Source: Tribonema minus (taxonomy: Eukaryota > Sar > Xanthophyceae > Tribonematales > Tribonemataceae). From it: a DNA stretch of 64,000 nt. The stretch lies in contig JAFCMP010000525.1 in NCBI GenBank assembly GCA_017506865.1, forward strand, positions 620,001 through 684,000, written 5' to 3'. This document shows, one piece after another, positions 1 through 11,372 of the stretch (positions within the stretch are counted from its first letter, which is position 1; each line of letters begins with the position of its first letter). The notes beneath the pieces are model-generated. The model saw only the letters and a list, made by a program, of their open reading frames with translations, was not told the origin of the DNA and made no database searches. The position numbers and the translations under genes were made by a program.

Positions 1-1884
1 CTGCTCTCCAGACAACGTTGCTCTGCCGGCGCTGTGCCTGCAGGCGACAGTTCCATGTCCACTGGTGCAGTTGCCTCCGCCAGCGGTGCCGCTGCTGCAC
101 CAGACGCCGATGTTGCCATGCTCATGTCCATGCCCGCAAAACCCAGAGTATTGTGCGCCAGCATCTCCGCTGCTGTCGCTGCTCTCGTGCTCGCTGGCGC
201 TGCCGCATCGCCACCTGCAGCTGCCGCTGCTGCTGCTGCCGCCAGGCCTGCTGCGCCTGCCGCTGCCTCTGCCGCCGCCGCTGCTGCCGCCGCCGCCAGG
301 GCGGCGGCATCGGGCGCCACGGGCAGCAGCTCCAGCGCGACCGCGACTCTCCGCTTCGGCGCGCGGCGCATGGCAGCGCGCATCGCCTCCTCGTAGCGCG
401 CCGTCTCCCGCCGCAGCTCCGCCACAGACGCCGCGCTGCCGCCATCATCGCCGCCGCCGCCACCGCTGCCGCCGCTGCCGCGCGCTATCTCCAGCGCCGC
501 GCGCGCGTCCGCCAGCGCGGCGCGGTGCTTGCCGAGCGCCGCGCGCGCGGCGGCGCGGCGGCGCAGCGACTTGACGTGCGCCGCGTCGAGCGCGAGCGCG
601 TGCGTGGCGTCGCGCTCCGCGGCGCCGAACTCGCGGCACCGCAGCTGCGCCATGGCGCGGTTGGAGAAGGCGGCGGTGCTGCGCGCGTCCAGCCCGAGCG
701 CGCGCGTGTAGCAGCGCACTGCGCCCTCGAAGTCGCCCGCCCTGAATTTGGCGTTGCCGCGCTCGCGCTCCTGCAGCTCGGCGGCGGCGGCGGACGCCGC
801 GCGCGGCAGCGGCAGCGGCACCGTGCCGCCGCGCGCCGCCGCCGGCGGCGGCAGCGCACCGACGATGCTCGCGGGGGACAGCACTGGCAGCGCCGGCGAC
901 TGCTGCTGAGCGCTGGGCACGTTCGAGACGGGGGCGAGGCCAGGGGAGGCGGCATCATCAGCCGAGCGTTGCCGCGCGTCGGCGGCACCGTTGCGCTCAT
1001 GGCGGGCGTGGGCGCGCTTGCTGGAGCTGCCGCCGGCGCCGTCGTCGTCGTCGTCATCGGAGCGCAGCGCGGCGTCGACGTCGAACGTCTCCCACTTGTG
1101 GTACCCCTTGTCGTACGTGTGCGCCGCTGCGGAGCGCTGCTGCGAGCGCTGAGCGCCGCCGCTGCTGCTGCTGCTGGCAGCGGCTGCGCCGTTGGCCGAG
1201 GCGGTGCTGCCGTCACTCGGCGCAGTGCTGGCGCTCGCCGGATGGTTGCGCACGGGCACTGTGCCGCAGCCTGGCCGCACCGGCACTGCTGCTGCCGCTG
1301 CCGCTAGGCTGCGGGGGCGCGCCCGTTTGGCGGCGACCGTCCTGTGACGCCAACGACGATACGCAGAATACAGAACGAGGAAGGCGGTGATGACTCTGAT
1401 AGATCGCTCGGGCAGGTTCTTGTTTTCCAAGAGCGGATGCACTGAGAGAAGTTGCGGTGGCAGTCAGGGATCCGAGCGCCTTGGCGAAAAAGCTTGAAGC
1501 GAAGCGAAGCCGTAGTTCAGGTAACTGACATTGTGTTGCTGCTACGTTCGTCTACTGCAGATACTGGCGTGTTGTTCACAGACAGCAGCTGCGCGAGCAC
1601 ACTTTCAAGCATTTATCACTACAAAGCTGCACTGTGCAGGAGCCAAAATCAAACGCGCACGAAACTAAAACTCAAACGTCCAAAATGTGCCTGAGCTTGT
1701 CTTTTATGCGATTTGTGAGACCACCTTGGTGAGTTCTGCCAGCTCAGGTGCACGATGCGAGGACTACGTGTTCTTACTTGTCTTTTTGCTTGATGGTCTT
1801 CTCCCAGCTGCCCAGATCCCGCAGATAGTCCTGCATCTCTGCAGCATTCTGCCGTATTTGGGCCTGCACCCTGAAAGAATCCAT
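1..1884 (-). CDS. RPAP3: RPAP3/SPAG1-like TPR co-chaperone, partial at 3' end
   Basis: Two exons are visible on the minus strand: 1778-1884 (ATG at 1884) and 1-1308, which stays open to the window edge. Exon 1 encodes a conserved RPAP3-type N terminus (MDSFRVQAQIRQNAAEM, then YLRDLGSWEKTIKQKD). Its donor GTAAGA leaves phase 2, and the acceptor gcccccgcag at 1309 restores the frame. Exon 2 carries a Ser/Ala linker, the motif YDKGYHKWETFDVDAAL, an Asp-rich stretch, then about 95 residues of TPR (plus-strand 487-775; GNAKFRAGDFEGAVRCYTRA, with SNRAMAQLR and KSLRRRAAARAALGKH). An Ala-rich tail follows. Proteins of this family deliver Hsp90 to R2TP clients such as RNA polymerase II, PIKKs and axonemal dyneins; that role is family knowledge. 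RPAP3 and SPAG1 share this layout, so the symbol is tentative. A hAT element begins 108 bp upstream of the ATG. Confidence 0.8.
1309..1777 (-). other. Intron 1 of the RPAP3-like gene
   Basis: 469 bp between the GTAAGA donor of exon 1 and the gcccccgcag acceptor of exon 2. It is less GC-rich than the exons. I see no other gene or element in it. Confidence 0.7.
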
Positions 1885-1992
1885 GACCCCCTTCGCGGCT
1901 GCAGCACCAAAAGCAGAGGCGTTGGGCTCAGTTTCTGCAGCTCCGAGAGCGCGTCCGCACACCGTTTGCAAGAACAAAAGGTCGTCCCAACA

Positions 1993-2000
1993 AAGTAACG
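1993..2000. repeat. Left 8-bp target-site duplication of hAT copy 1
   Basis: AAGTAACG immediately precedes the left inverted repeat. The same 8 bases follow the right end at 6210-6217. Eight bases is the hAT-specific length. Confidence 0.95.
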
Positions 2001-2364
2001 TAGGGCCTGGCACAATACCTGCAGGTCCTTTCGAAGGAAATAGGCAACTTTTTGACCCAGAAAAGGAAGAAAAGGAATTGCTCACAAGCAACCGCAATCG
2101 GCTCGAGAAGCGTTCACGGATTGTGCAATCGCCTTGCCTGTCCACAGGCATCCATTTCCGAGCAGAACAGTTGCCCTACACGATGTTAGTCTCACTTCAA
2201 CATGATGATGTTGAAGTACACTCACACGTTTGTGATTGTGCTTACACACCTTGGCGCAGCAGCATGGAGGCTGCTGCTGCTGTTGCTGGTGCGATGCTGC
2301 TTAGTGATAGAGACTCTGAGGGCGAGGAGCCACCCATTGTACTCCCAGCAGCAGCACCTGCTGA

Positions 2365-5300
2365 CACACCACTGCTGTGGTTAAGCGCAAGAAGAAAAAG
2401 GGCATAATTGACTTCTTCAAACTGGGTGGCATACCTGGCAAGGCGCCTAGGCCAATCGACAGAAGTGGCGCAGCACCCACCACTGGTACCAATAAAGGGC
2501 TCACGATTCAGCAGCGGATGCAGTCACCATCCAAATCCGCGAGAGCTAGAACTCGAAAGATCGCCACAAACACAGCCAAGTGAGTACGTTTCCACATTGT
2601 TTTGCATCAGTGAACCACTTGCTTCAATAAAACTCAGTCTGACATGTACTCTCCGTCTATTTGCCTTTTGCAGAAACACAGCTGCTGCCCCCAAGGTGCC
2701 TTCTCCTGCAACTGCTGCTTTCGCCAGCTCCAACGACGCCGAGGACGCTGAATGCGGGAGCTCCTCAGACTGTGAAGTACTACCTTCCTGCGCCAAGCAG
2801 AACAAGCCCCCTATAGGCGCCAGATCGGGCAAACGGCGTCCTACTGTCAACGACAGCAATGTGGCTAGGCGTATCAAGGAGCACCCTGGCGACTTTCGCA
2901 AGGAGGAGGGACGCCTGTTCTGCATTATCTGCGTCACCGAATGTGCGGAAGAGAAGACGGCCGTCAACAGGCATGTGAAATCCTCAAAGCACATCACTCG
3001 CAAGGCGGCACTGGAGCACAGGGCGATAGCAACTAAGGAGCGCATCAAGACCTTGCGGCAGCACTTCAACGCCAGCCAAGCCAAGGGCAGCAGCCTGTCG
3101 GACATGGAAAGCGTGTACCGTCTGGAAACTCTACGCATGCTCATGATCAGTGGCATTCCCATCAGCAAGCTTGATGGACCACTGCGCCTTGCGCTGGAGC
3201 ACAACAACTACAGCCTCACCGACTCCAGCCACATGCGGGAGCTTATCATTGTGGTGGCCGGCGAGGAGATGAAGGCTCTTTGCGAGGAGCTGGCGGGGCA
3301 GCACATTGCCGTCATCTTTGATGGGACCACGGACCATGCGGAGGTGCTTGCAGTCGTTGCCAGGTATTGAATGTTGACCACATCGAGATTACAACAAGTG
3401 CTGTTGTGGCAAGTATACTGCGCTGTGGTCACAATGTCAATTTTATGTACATAGTTCTATGATCGCAGATACTGACGGAAGGTAATTATGTCAAATGTGT
3501 TTCAGGTTTGTGGATGCCGACATGGTCATCCAGCAGCGCCTGGTGCACCTTGGCCATTATGTTGCATCCTTCAACAACAAGGAGCTGGCGAGGGTCGTCT
3601 ACAAATTGCTGACGCACACACTAGCAGTGCAGGACGAGCATGTGCTGCAGTTCCAACTAGACAGAGCTGAGGCAGGACTATGCGCAGTGGACACACTGCA
3701 GACCCTGTTCCCACATGCAGCAGCAGGGTCCTGCCTGTCGCACACGCTTGACCACTGCGGCGAGCACGTTCTGCTTCCCACAGCCAGGAGATTTTTCAAC
3801 TCACTCAATGGCCTCATGTCCACTAGCCTACAGGCGCAAACAGCCTGGAAGACATTGACTGGCAAGACTTTTGGCAGCAAATCAAAGACCAGGTAGGTGT
3901 TTGGTGTTGCCAGCTAAGCCCTGATATTGCATTAGATCATGTACTGAGGTGCAGCAACATCAAAATGTCCTGTGTATGCGCAGCAGTAGCTGGGGTTCAT
4001 CACGATTGCTGATGGCCAATGCAATCATTAGATCGAGCGGTGGGCTTGCAGTTGACTGTGTCCACTTCCACCATGCTGCATGCCGTCAGGAATGATCACC
4101 GTAGCATCATGGTCAGCTAGTCTAGCTATTCTGCAACAGCGTCTGTGCGTGGCCAATATTGCGGTACATGTATCCTTGCAATGGTTTGTCTTATGTGCTG
4201 TCGTGCAGGTGGTGGTCAGAGTTTGAGCTGCTGGCAAACATTCTGACGGTGGAGGAGACCAGCCAAAGCGACAGCAAGGGCAGCATGCTGTCTGCTTTGT
4301 TGAGGACGGAGAAGCTGCAGGTGTCTGAGTACATCAAAAGCATGCAGGCTCAGTGGAGGTTTGCGCCCACCAGACGTGCTATCATGTTTGAGCTCACTTG
4401 CCTGGTAGCAGCGGCTACGCCCTTTGTGCAGGCGACCTACCAGCTAGAGGGCGACGGGCCGCTCTCTATGGTAGCACATGATGTCATAGAGCGGCTGTCA
4501 AGCATCCGCACGGACCTGCTTCCAGACATGGACTTCCCTGCTGTGCAGATGCTGGCTGCCAAGCATTCCAGGCTCATTGCCAGGACTGGCAGCAACATCA
4601 ACAAGAACCCTCCGACGGCTGCTGCACAGGTTCGTTTCGTTGGCTTCATATGAGGCATGCGTGTTGCTGTTGCCACCACATCAAGTCTTACACATTTGTT
4701 TGCTTTTACCTCCTTGTCATTGTCTTGTTGCAGGGAGTGGAGTGCAACAGGTTGCCTCTCCAACGCGCTCCTGATGCTGCAGCAGCCGTGGCTACAGATG
4801 CGGCAATGGTGCCAGCGGCTGCTGGCGCGCCACTGGCAATAGCTTTGCAGGTAACATGGAACTACTGGTACTGTATTGTGATGCTGCCATGCAAAATAAT
4901 TTTGACCACCCCACATTGTTAGCTACCGCAATCATTGATGCATGCTAGTGACATCTAGACGATGCAATGCTAAGCTTGTGCACCATGTACTGTGGGTCCA
5001 TCCCGCTGACTTCCTTGGCATCATGCATAGTTGGGCTGTATATATTTGCATGTGTCAGATAAGTTGCTGAAGCAACTCACACTTACACCTTGCCCTTCTT
5101 CTGCACCTGGTCTCGCGGTGCAGGGTGCCATTGCAAACGAGAGTGAGCAAGCTACTGTGGAGCGTGCATGGCTAGAGTATGGCAAGTACCTTGTGTGGGG
5201 GTGCTTTGCGTACTTTCAGTCTAGGATCAAGGAGACACTACAGCACCATCTGCTGTTGTACAAGGCTGCTCGCCTATGCCACCCTTTGCGCATGGCTGGT

Positions 5301-5684
5301 TTGCGGTTCAGTGCAAACACCATTTGTGCAACATTGACAGACAGCGCATTGCTACAATTTGCTCCTTTCCTTAAGGAAGTGGACGTTGACCAGCTGATAA
5401 GCGAGCTGCCTGCATACAAGGCGGCGTCAGCTGACTTACACGACGCAGACTCTGCCTTCACTATTGATGACATCATGCCGTTCTGGAGGACGCAGAAAGA
5501 GGGCGGACACCTCAAAATGTGGGTGACATTTGCTCGTTTGATCGCCACGATCCAGCCGGCCTCGGCTGCAGCTGAGAGGGTGTTCTCCATTATGAGCAAC
5601 AGCTTTGGAGACAAGCAGACGAGCGCCTTGGAGGATTATGTCAGCTCCTCTTGTCAGTTGCAGTTCAACAAGCGGATCAATTAA
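2365..5684 (+). CDS. hAT transposase (BED-like zinc finger, hAT catalytic and dimerisation domains)
   Basis: Exons with matched phases: about 2365-2579, 2674-3363, 3506-3892, 4209-4629, 4734-4850 and 5124-5684 (TAA). In order they encode: a Lys-rich segment followed by GIIDFFKLGG; a C2H2/BED-like finger (LFCIICVTEC then HVKSSKH, about 2917-2990); the hAT catalytic start IAVIFDGTTDHAEVLAVVAR; CLSHTLDHCGEH; TRWWSEFE; and the C-terminal dimerisation block PASAAAERVFSIMSNSFGDK followed by SALEDYVSSS. The protein cuts and pastes DNA between the terminal inverted repeats. The N terminus is unresolved: the first good ATG (2264, MEAAAAVAGAMLLSDRDSEG) is in a different frame from the Lys-rich segment, so either a short intron is missed or this copy carries a frame break. 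The second copy shares the arrangement. Confidence 0.85.
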
Positions 5685-6189
5685 TGCGGTTCATCAAGCG
5701 GATCAATCGTTTGTGGGTGTTTGAACACATTTGATCAGCCAGGGCCTCTGTGTGTGCGCACCATTTCAATAGCACTTTGTGCTCCGCAATGTGGTGCCAT
5801 TGCCGCCTTTGTTCTCCTGGTGCATGCTTTTTCTTTCCATTATGTGATGACATACCTGTCCTCCTGTACTGCTACGCTTCATGTGTGCTGCCTTGATGTT
5901 TCGTCTGCTCTATGCCATATATAGGCTCTGCTTCCTTGGTTGTATATGTCCATGTGCTCAATGCGTTTGTTGCAAGCCAATTGCCCTACATGATGCACCA
6001 CAGTATGTTCATGTGTCTTGCGGCAGCCTCAGAGTAGCCCCTCCCGCATGTGCTGTTGCAGTAGCAGGTCAGCAGTGCAATGTCTAGGGTGGTTTTACGC
6101 CCAATTACAGAAAAGGAAAAAAGGATAAAAAAAAGGAAATAGGCAGATTTTTGGGAGGATGAATAAAAGGAAATAGGCACATTGAAATC
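5685..6189 (+). other. 3' untranslated/subterminal part of hAT copy 1
   Basis: About 500 bp from the transposase stop to the right inverted repeat, T-rich at first and then A-rich with repeated GGAAATAGGCA. No further coding sequence is supported. Confidence 0.6.
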
Positions 6190-6209
6190 AGGTATTGTGC
6201 CAGGCCCTA

Positions 6210-6217
6210 AAGTAACG
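6210..6217. repeat. Right 8-bp target-site duplication of hAT copy 1
   Basis: AAGTAACG, identical to 1993-2000. Confidence 0.95.
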
Positions 6218-6917
6218 GATGTTATGACGTCTTCATCTTGAGGTTGTACATTTCAACTTCAAGTGATTGCAAGATTGGCGAGCTTAAGGCTTGCCCCCAG
6301 CGCGACGGCAGGTAGGCCAAACACCAGTGCTTATCGTTACATTAAATCGCTACTCAGCTGCTGCCTGACGATACTTGGGTCCCCTGGTGCCATTACAGCC
6401 TTGTTGCAGCTGCCGCTGATTCAGGATCCAATTTGTCTGCAAAGGTTGTTTGTCAACAACGACAACGAGCGATCTGAATGTATGTTAAGCCTCGGACGTG
6501 GCATTTCAAAGCGCTCCTGCTTACAACTCGTCTGACGCACAGTAGGAGAAGTGTGTGTGAGCCGTCACCTGCGAAGGCGGCGCGTAGCAAGCAGTCGTTG
6601 CGTCGTTATAGTGGCGGATTGGGCCCCGGCACTTGGCTGTGAGCAACATATGCTTTCAGCGCGGTGGTGCTAGCACCGCACCAGCCTGTGCCCTACAGCT
6701 TTCTCAGTGCATGAACCGCCTTCAGCACTACATGTTCAAATGTTGCTGCTGACCTCCAATCAGCAAATGAGTGCAACATGAACGCCAGTCACCGCAATCG
6801 CCAACAACACCTCCATCAGCCAACAATCGAAGGCAACCCTGGCATTAACGCCGATGCGCTAAGCACACCCATGCACAAGCCCTTGCCGCCCCGCGCGCGC
6901 AGCGGAAACACCTCCTC
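6218..6917. other. Upstream region of Tim44-like gene A; nothing recognised
   Basis: 700 bp between the hAT element and the start codon at 6918. It presumably holds the promoter and 5' UTR of gene A. I see no clear TATA box, RNA gene or conserved exon. Confidence 0.4.
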
Positions 6918-9900
6918 ATGCACGTGTGCCGCGGCGGGCGCGCGGCGCTGCTGGCGACGGCGCGCCGCGAAGGAGGGCGAGCACTGCCACGGGGAACGCC
7001 AGCGGGAGGTTGGGGCGCCGCCAGCTTCTGCCAACGGAAGTGGCAGAACACGGCGGTTGATGCGCCGATCGCGAGCGGCGCTTTGGGGGACCCTGCGAGC
7101 GCCAGCGGCAATTTGAGCGCGTTTCCGTGGCGTGACGCGCCCGCGCCGGTGGCCGGCCTCGCAAAGTTCGCGCGCACCGTCAGAACAGGGTGAGAAGCGC
7201 GCGTGCTGCGACGGCGACGCAGTGCTGGAAAAGCTGTGGCAACGCCCGCGGTCTGCACTCGTGGAAGCACTCTGCTGCGCCGGCGTTCTCGACCTGTCGA
7301 GTCGCACTCACTTCATGTCATGAAGTGGTTTGTGGTGAACGCAGGTGCTGCCATCTGTTGACTTCACACCATCTTGGGGTGCCAGCCGCAATAGTGTGAT
7401 CTTGCGTACCTGGGGCGTGCTCGCTGCAGCGTGTCTGCTGTGGTGAGCCGCACTGCTGCCAGCCTGGTAGTGCTTAAAGGAGGCTGGGCGCCTGAACCTT
7501 GCATTGCGCTGTTCCTTCACATCCGTACAATGATGGCGATTCAGGCTCTCTGACCAGCACAGCCGATTGTAGTGCCGCGCGCCTATTCTCTGCACGTGAC
7601 GGCACCACTTCTGCACGACGTTGCACGGCAGGTAGGCCGCTGCTGCCTCGACAGCGCATCTGTCAGGCCGCCGAGCCAGCGTACAGTACATACCCGCGCA
7701 ATGCTGCCCGTCTGTTTCAGGCACTCGAACCCTCAAACCCTTTCTTGCCTCAGCCCCCCAGGTTGCCATACCTACTTCGCTCACCGCATCACACGCCACA
7801 GGGCACTCCCATCACCCCCCCGCTGCGTGTGCCACCCGGCTGCGCGCCAAGCGCCGTCCGGCAGCGCATGCATAGGCGCTGTCAGTTCATCACGCCCCGT
7901 GCCCGCTGCGCGCGCCAGCCGTTTCTGAGCCCGCGCGCCGCCATGCATCTCAGGGTCTCCCTAGCGTTCGTCCTGGACACGGAGCCGGCGACCTCGGCGC
8001 TGCGCTACTTCATGTATGAACTACCCGGAGGCGGCGAAGCGGCGTTCCGCGCGTGCGCCGCGGCCATATTCCAGACCAAGCAGCCGCTCCAGACGCTCGC
8101 TGTCGACGAAGCGGGCGCTGCTGCCGGCGGCGGCAGCAGCAGCAGCGCTCCTCCGTCCGATGGAAGCAGCGCAGCGGGCGGCAGCGGCGCCGCTGCGGCG
8201 GCGGGCGATGATGGCGCGCCGGCAGCAGCGGCAGCAGCGGAAGGCGGGCAGAGCGCGCAGACAGGGGCGCAGAGCAGCGAAGCGGCGCCTGTAGATAGCG
8301 GTGGCAGCGGCGCTGCAGCAGCGGCAGCGGCAGCAGCCGAGGCTGATGGCAATGCTGAGAAGGGGCCCGAGGCACACGCTGCTGACGCGGCGGGGGCGGG
8401 CTCCGGGGGGCTCGATCCTCACGCAGTCATGGAGGTAAGACAAGGCACCCATCGCCGCAGCGGGCCAGGGCGGTCATGTGGCAGTTGCGTTTCTTGCAGA
8501 CGCGAGCAGAGCTGCCGCAGACGCAATCAGAGCTGCCGCAGACGCTCCGCGGCGCGCGCTCGCGCGGCTGGAAGGAAGGTCACGACGGGGCGCGTTCCCC
8601 CTCACCGCCCCCCTCCGTTTGTCATTGCTGCACAGCACATCCTATGAGACGATACCTTCCAGCCCTCGCCCCAGGACTGCCTGCGTCTGGCTGACCCCGT
8701 CGGCAGCCACCCAAGCCGACGTGCGCGACGCCCTCCCTCAAACAGCAAACAGCCCTCCACGGGCCGAGGCGTCAATGTACCTACGCGTTGACGCAGGCTC
8801 ACTTTCGGATCATCAAGCCAGCGGCAATGCTTCAAAAATTCGTAGAGCTCCAGGCGACAAGGTGTGGTCACCTGCCAGCGCCTTCCGCCAATGACCGTGG
8901 TCGCCGCTACAGTGTTCTGCGACCCACACTTCCTCGGGCTGGCGCCAGCCTGATCCCGCCGGCAACTTCACCTCGCGCACTGCTGTCTACGCGCCGCTGC
9001 AGCCGAAGCTCGCCGACTTCTTCGCCGCCGCGGCGGCGCAGGCGGCGCTGAGCGGCCTCGCGCCGTGCTACGTGCTGCACGGCGTCGTCGACGCGGCGGC
9101 GGTGCGCGTGACCAGCGTGCGCGGCTTGGCGCGCGGCGACACGTACGACGCCGCAAGGGGACTGCCGCCGCTCGTTCAGCTCTGGCGCAAGGTAAGGCGG
9201 CACTGCATCATGACGACTGAGCCCATGGGGCGAGTGTAAGTTCAACTCAAAGTTTAAATCAGCTCTGCGCGCGGCGACACGTACGACGCCGAAAGGGGAC
9301 TGCCGCCGCTCGTTCAGCTCTGGCGCAGGGTAAGGCGGCACTGCATCATGATGACTGAGCCCATGGGGCGAGTGTAAGTTCAACTCAACGTTCAAATCAG
9401 CTCTGCGCGCGGCGACACGTACGACGCCGAAAGGGGGCTGCCGCCGCTCGTTCAGCTCTGGCGCAGGGTAAGGCAGCACTGGCGGCGCGCGCGGTCCTTG
9501 TCTGGAGCTGAGTCGAGGGCGCGGCGCGCGTGTGCGCGCGTTGCGTGAGCGGAGGCGCAGCTGCGCGCCCTACCCTCAACCCTAAACCTAAACGTAACCC
9601 TGCGCTGCGTGGGGCGCGGTGCCGCAACCCTAACCCTAGCCCTAAACCTAACCCTTAGCTTGACCTTACGCCGCGGTGCTCAAAAGGCGCGTCTCTGTCG
9701 GGTGTGCTCACAGTGGTGGGGGGGGCATTGTTGGATCAATCGCATTGTTCCAGCTCTGGGAGCTCACAAGTTCACATCGGCGCTTGTAATGTCACCTCCG
9801 CAGAAAGGTCGTGCACTCAAACGGCGCGTTGTAACCGCCGCCAGTGACACTTGCGCGTTTGCTGCATGGCTGGCTGCAGTCTCAACTAGATGTTGACCGC

Positions 9901-11372
9901 GCGTGCGTGTGTTTGGGGGGGGGGGGGGGGGGGGGGGGTCAAAGAAGCACGAAAACATTGACTCCACACCTGGGTGCACGACAACATCAAATGCGAATTC
10001 ATCTCTGCCCCTGCCGCTTCACCCCACGCCGCGGCTGGGACAGGCGCCTCCGCGCGATTACCTGCCCCTCACGCCGCGGCTGGGACAGGCGCCTCCGCAT
10101 GTTTGCCTGCCCCTCACGCAATCAACACGATCTCGCCGTCAACTGTCGCCTGCAGAAGGGCGGCGATGACATTTTTAGTGCGGAAAGAATTCGTACCCTG
10201 CACGTGGACGTCGATATCGTGTGCCGTGATACGTTCTTTGTGCGCGAGACGGCGACCGACGCCATCGTGCAGGTGAGACATGTTGCTCTTGCACTTGCAG
10301 TTGCGGTTGCGGTTGCGCTGGGGCGCTGCGGATCGCATCATCATGGGTACTTCGAGAGCTGGGGGCGGCGACCGACGCCATAGTGCAGGTGAGCGCTGCT
10401 GCATAGAAGTATACGGTGAGGACCCGTGTTCCGGAACACAAGTCCTGCTTAGGTCTGGATCGAGTAGCATATTTGCCGAACCATAATGGATGTTGAAGTT
10501 CAAAATTCATCTTTTTGAAAGCGGAGGTCGTGAGCTTTCTCTGAGCGGTTTCGCCTTTCAAGTCGCATACCTGCATTTACTACTTCTACAGTGCAGGCAC
10601 TTGCACTTGCACTTTCGCAATCAGATTCGTAATACGCAGTGCCAGCACTGGGGGGACGGGCCGAGAAAGCTGATGGTGAAAGAGAGCGTCTTAACTGTGG
10701 TTTGCAGGCCCCGCTCGAGGTGCACTAACTTGCAAGCGCGCGTCTGTTTTTGAGCAAGTCTGGGCCGGCATGTGCAGGCTAGCGTTGTGGTATTTGCGGC
10801 ATAGGTGGAGATGCCCAGTCATCGGGTTGCGTTCTCGTCTGTCACAGCAAATTCACATGCTGATTTCTTGACTTGTATGATTCTGAGTCTTGGAGCGCGC
10901 GCGAGCTACCGCTTCTAGAATGTGACACAGTGCACTGCCATCAACGACTGCTGCGCGCCACTGCGAGAGGTCGAGCATCTGATGCAGCTTACAAGCAGTC
11001 GTCATAGCCATCCTGCGGTCAATGTTGAGCATCCGCATCCAGCTGCAGGCACAGCCGATTCGCGTCATTCTGCGATGTCAGCGGCAGTGCTGCTGCCTTC
11101 AAATCCTAACCCTACCTCTAACCCTAACGTCTAACCCTAACCCTAACCGCGCGCGCGCGCAGGGCAGCGACGCGGTGCAGACGCGCACGCACCGCGTCCG
11201 CCTCGAGACGACGCAGCGCCGGACGTACGTCCCGGAAGATTTTGATATGGAGCGTCCGTGGGAGTTTAAGAAGGAGTGGGACGTATGGACCGACCTCGAC
11301 TGGCAAGTCATTGACATCGATGACTGGCTGGATGGCAACTCCATGTATGCGCCGGCGGCACCGGAACCGTGA
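6918..11372 (+). CDS. Tim44-like mitochondrial protein, paralog A
   Basis: Five exons: 6918-7189, 7954-8434, 9003-9191, 10156-10272, 11163-11372; phases 2,0,0,0; 422 residues with no internal stop. Exon 1 gives an Arg/Ala-rich, acid-poor N terminus (MHVCRGGRAALLATARR) typical of a mitochondrial presequence, then the block QRKWQNTAVDA shared with paralog B. Exon 2 holds AAFRACAAAIFQTKQPLQ and a long Ala/Gly/Ser linker. Exons 3-5 carry KLADFFAAAAAQAALSGL, LHVDVDIVCRDTFFVRETAT and DLDWQVIDIDDWLDGN. The order helical N part, beta strands around FFVR-T-T--IVQGSD, then W-V-DID matches the Tim44/mL45 fold. Function is inferred: membrane attachment at the mitochondrial inner membrane or on the mitoribosome. 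Gene structure is firmer than the family call. Confidence 0.7.
7190..7953 (+). other. Intron 1 of Tim44-like gene A
   Basis: 764 bp, donor GTGAGA after ACAGG, acceptor catctcag. Nothing else was recognised inside. Confidence 0.6.
9129..9478 (+). repeat. 138-bp tandem repeat made from the exon-3 end plus its splice donor (gene A)
   Basis: The block GGCGACACGTACGACGCC...CTCTGGCGCA(A/G)GGTAAGG recurs with starts near 9136, 9274 and 9412 (period 138, third copy truncated). Copy 1 is the true end of exon 3. Copies 2 and 3 lie in the intron, keep the GTAAGG donor and are each preceded by AAATCAG, an acceptor-like site. A mini-exon between those sites would be 67 nt and would shift the frame. Confidence 0.9.
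9568..9657 (+). repeat. Degenerate CCCTAA telomere-like repeats in gene A intron 3
   Basis: Two clusters, 9568-9600 and 9625-9657, of variants of CCCTAA separated by GC-rich sequence, directly after the exon-derived repeats. Confidence 0.85.
9915..9938 (+). repeat. G24 homopolymer in gene A intron 3
   Basis: An uninterrupted run of 24 G. Similar runs of 14-31 G or C recur through the window, mostly in introns. Confidence 0.9.
10245..10395 (+). repeat. Partial duplication of the exon-4 end plus donor (gene A)
   Basis: GGCGACCGACGCCATCGTGCAG|GTGAG at the true exon-4 end recurs, slightly diverged, at 10366-10394. The spacer shares TTGCACTTGCA/GTTGCGGTTG motifs with the corresponding intron of paralog B. 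Confidence 0.8.
11104..11148 (+). repeat. CCCTAA array forming the acceptor tract of gene A exon 5
   Basis: Near-perfect CCCTAA units end 14 bases before the acceptor cag at 11160-11162, with only GC dinucleotides between. Paralog B has telomere-like repeats at the same intron end. Confidence 0.85.

Larger units (their letters stand above)
2001..6209 (+). mobile_element. Complete hAT-superfamily DNA transposon, copy 1 (4209 bp)
   Basis: The element starts with TAGGGCCTGGCACAATACCT (2001-2020) and ends with its exact complement (6190-6209), flanked by an 8-bp duplication (1993-2000 and 6210-6217). It encodes a multi-exon hAT transposase on the plus strand. Subterminal A-rich motifs containing GGAAATAGGCA occur near both ends (about 2036 and 6136-6180), a plausible transposase-binding arrangement. 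A second copy at 62633 looks identical over the 1368 bp visible here, so the family moved recently. The element lies between two divergently transcribed host genes, 108 bp upstream of the RPAP3-like start codon. Confidence 0.95.

Noticed and set aside
485-1216. 243-codon minus-strand frame
   Set aside because: Wrong frame over the same exon; the true frame lacks an internal ATG and is reached by splicing from 1778.
18-1307. 429-codon plus-strand frame
   Set aside because: Antisense shadow of the RPAP3-like exon 2. It is Arg/Ala nonsense, while the minus frame encodes TPRs.
8907-9479. 190-codon minus frame with a 46-residue internal repeat
   Set aside because: Produced by the 138-bp exon-edge repeat read antisense. 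138 is divisible by three, so the frame stays open by chance.
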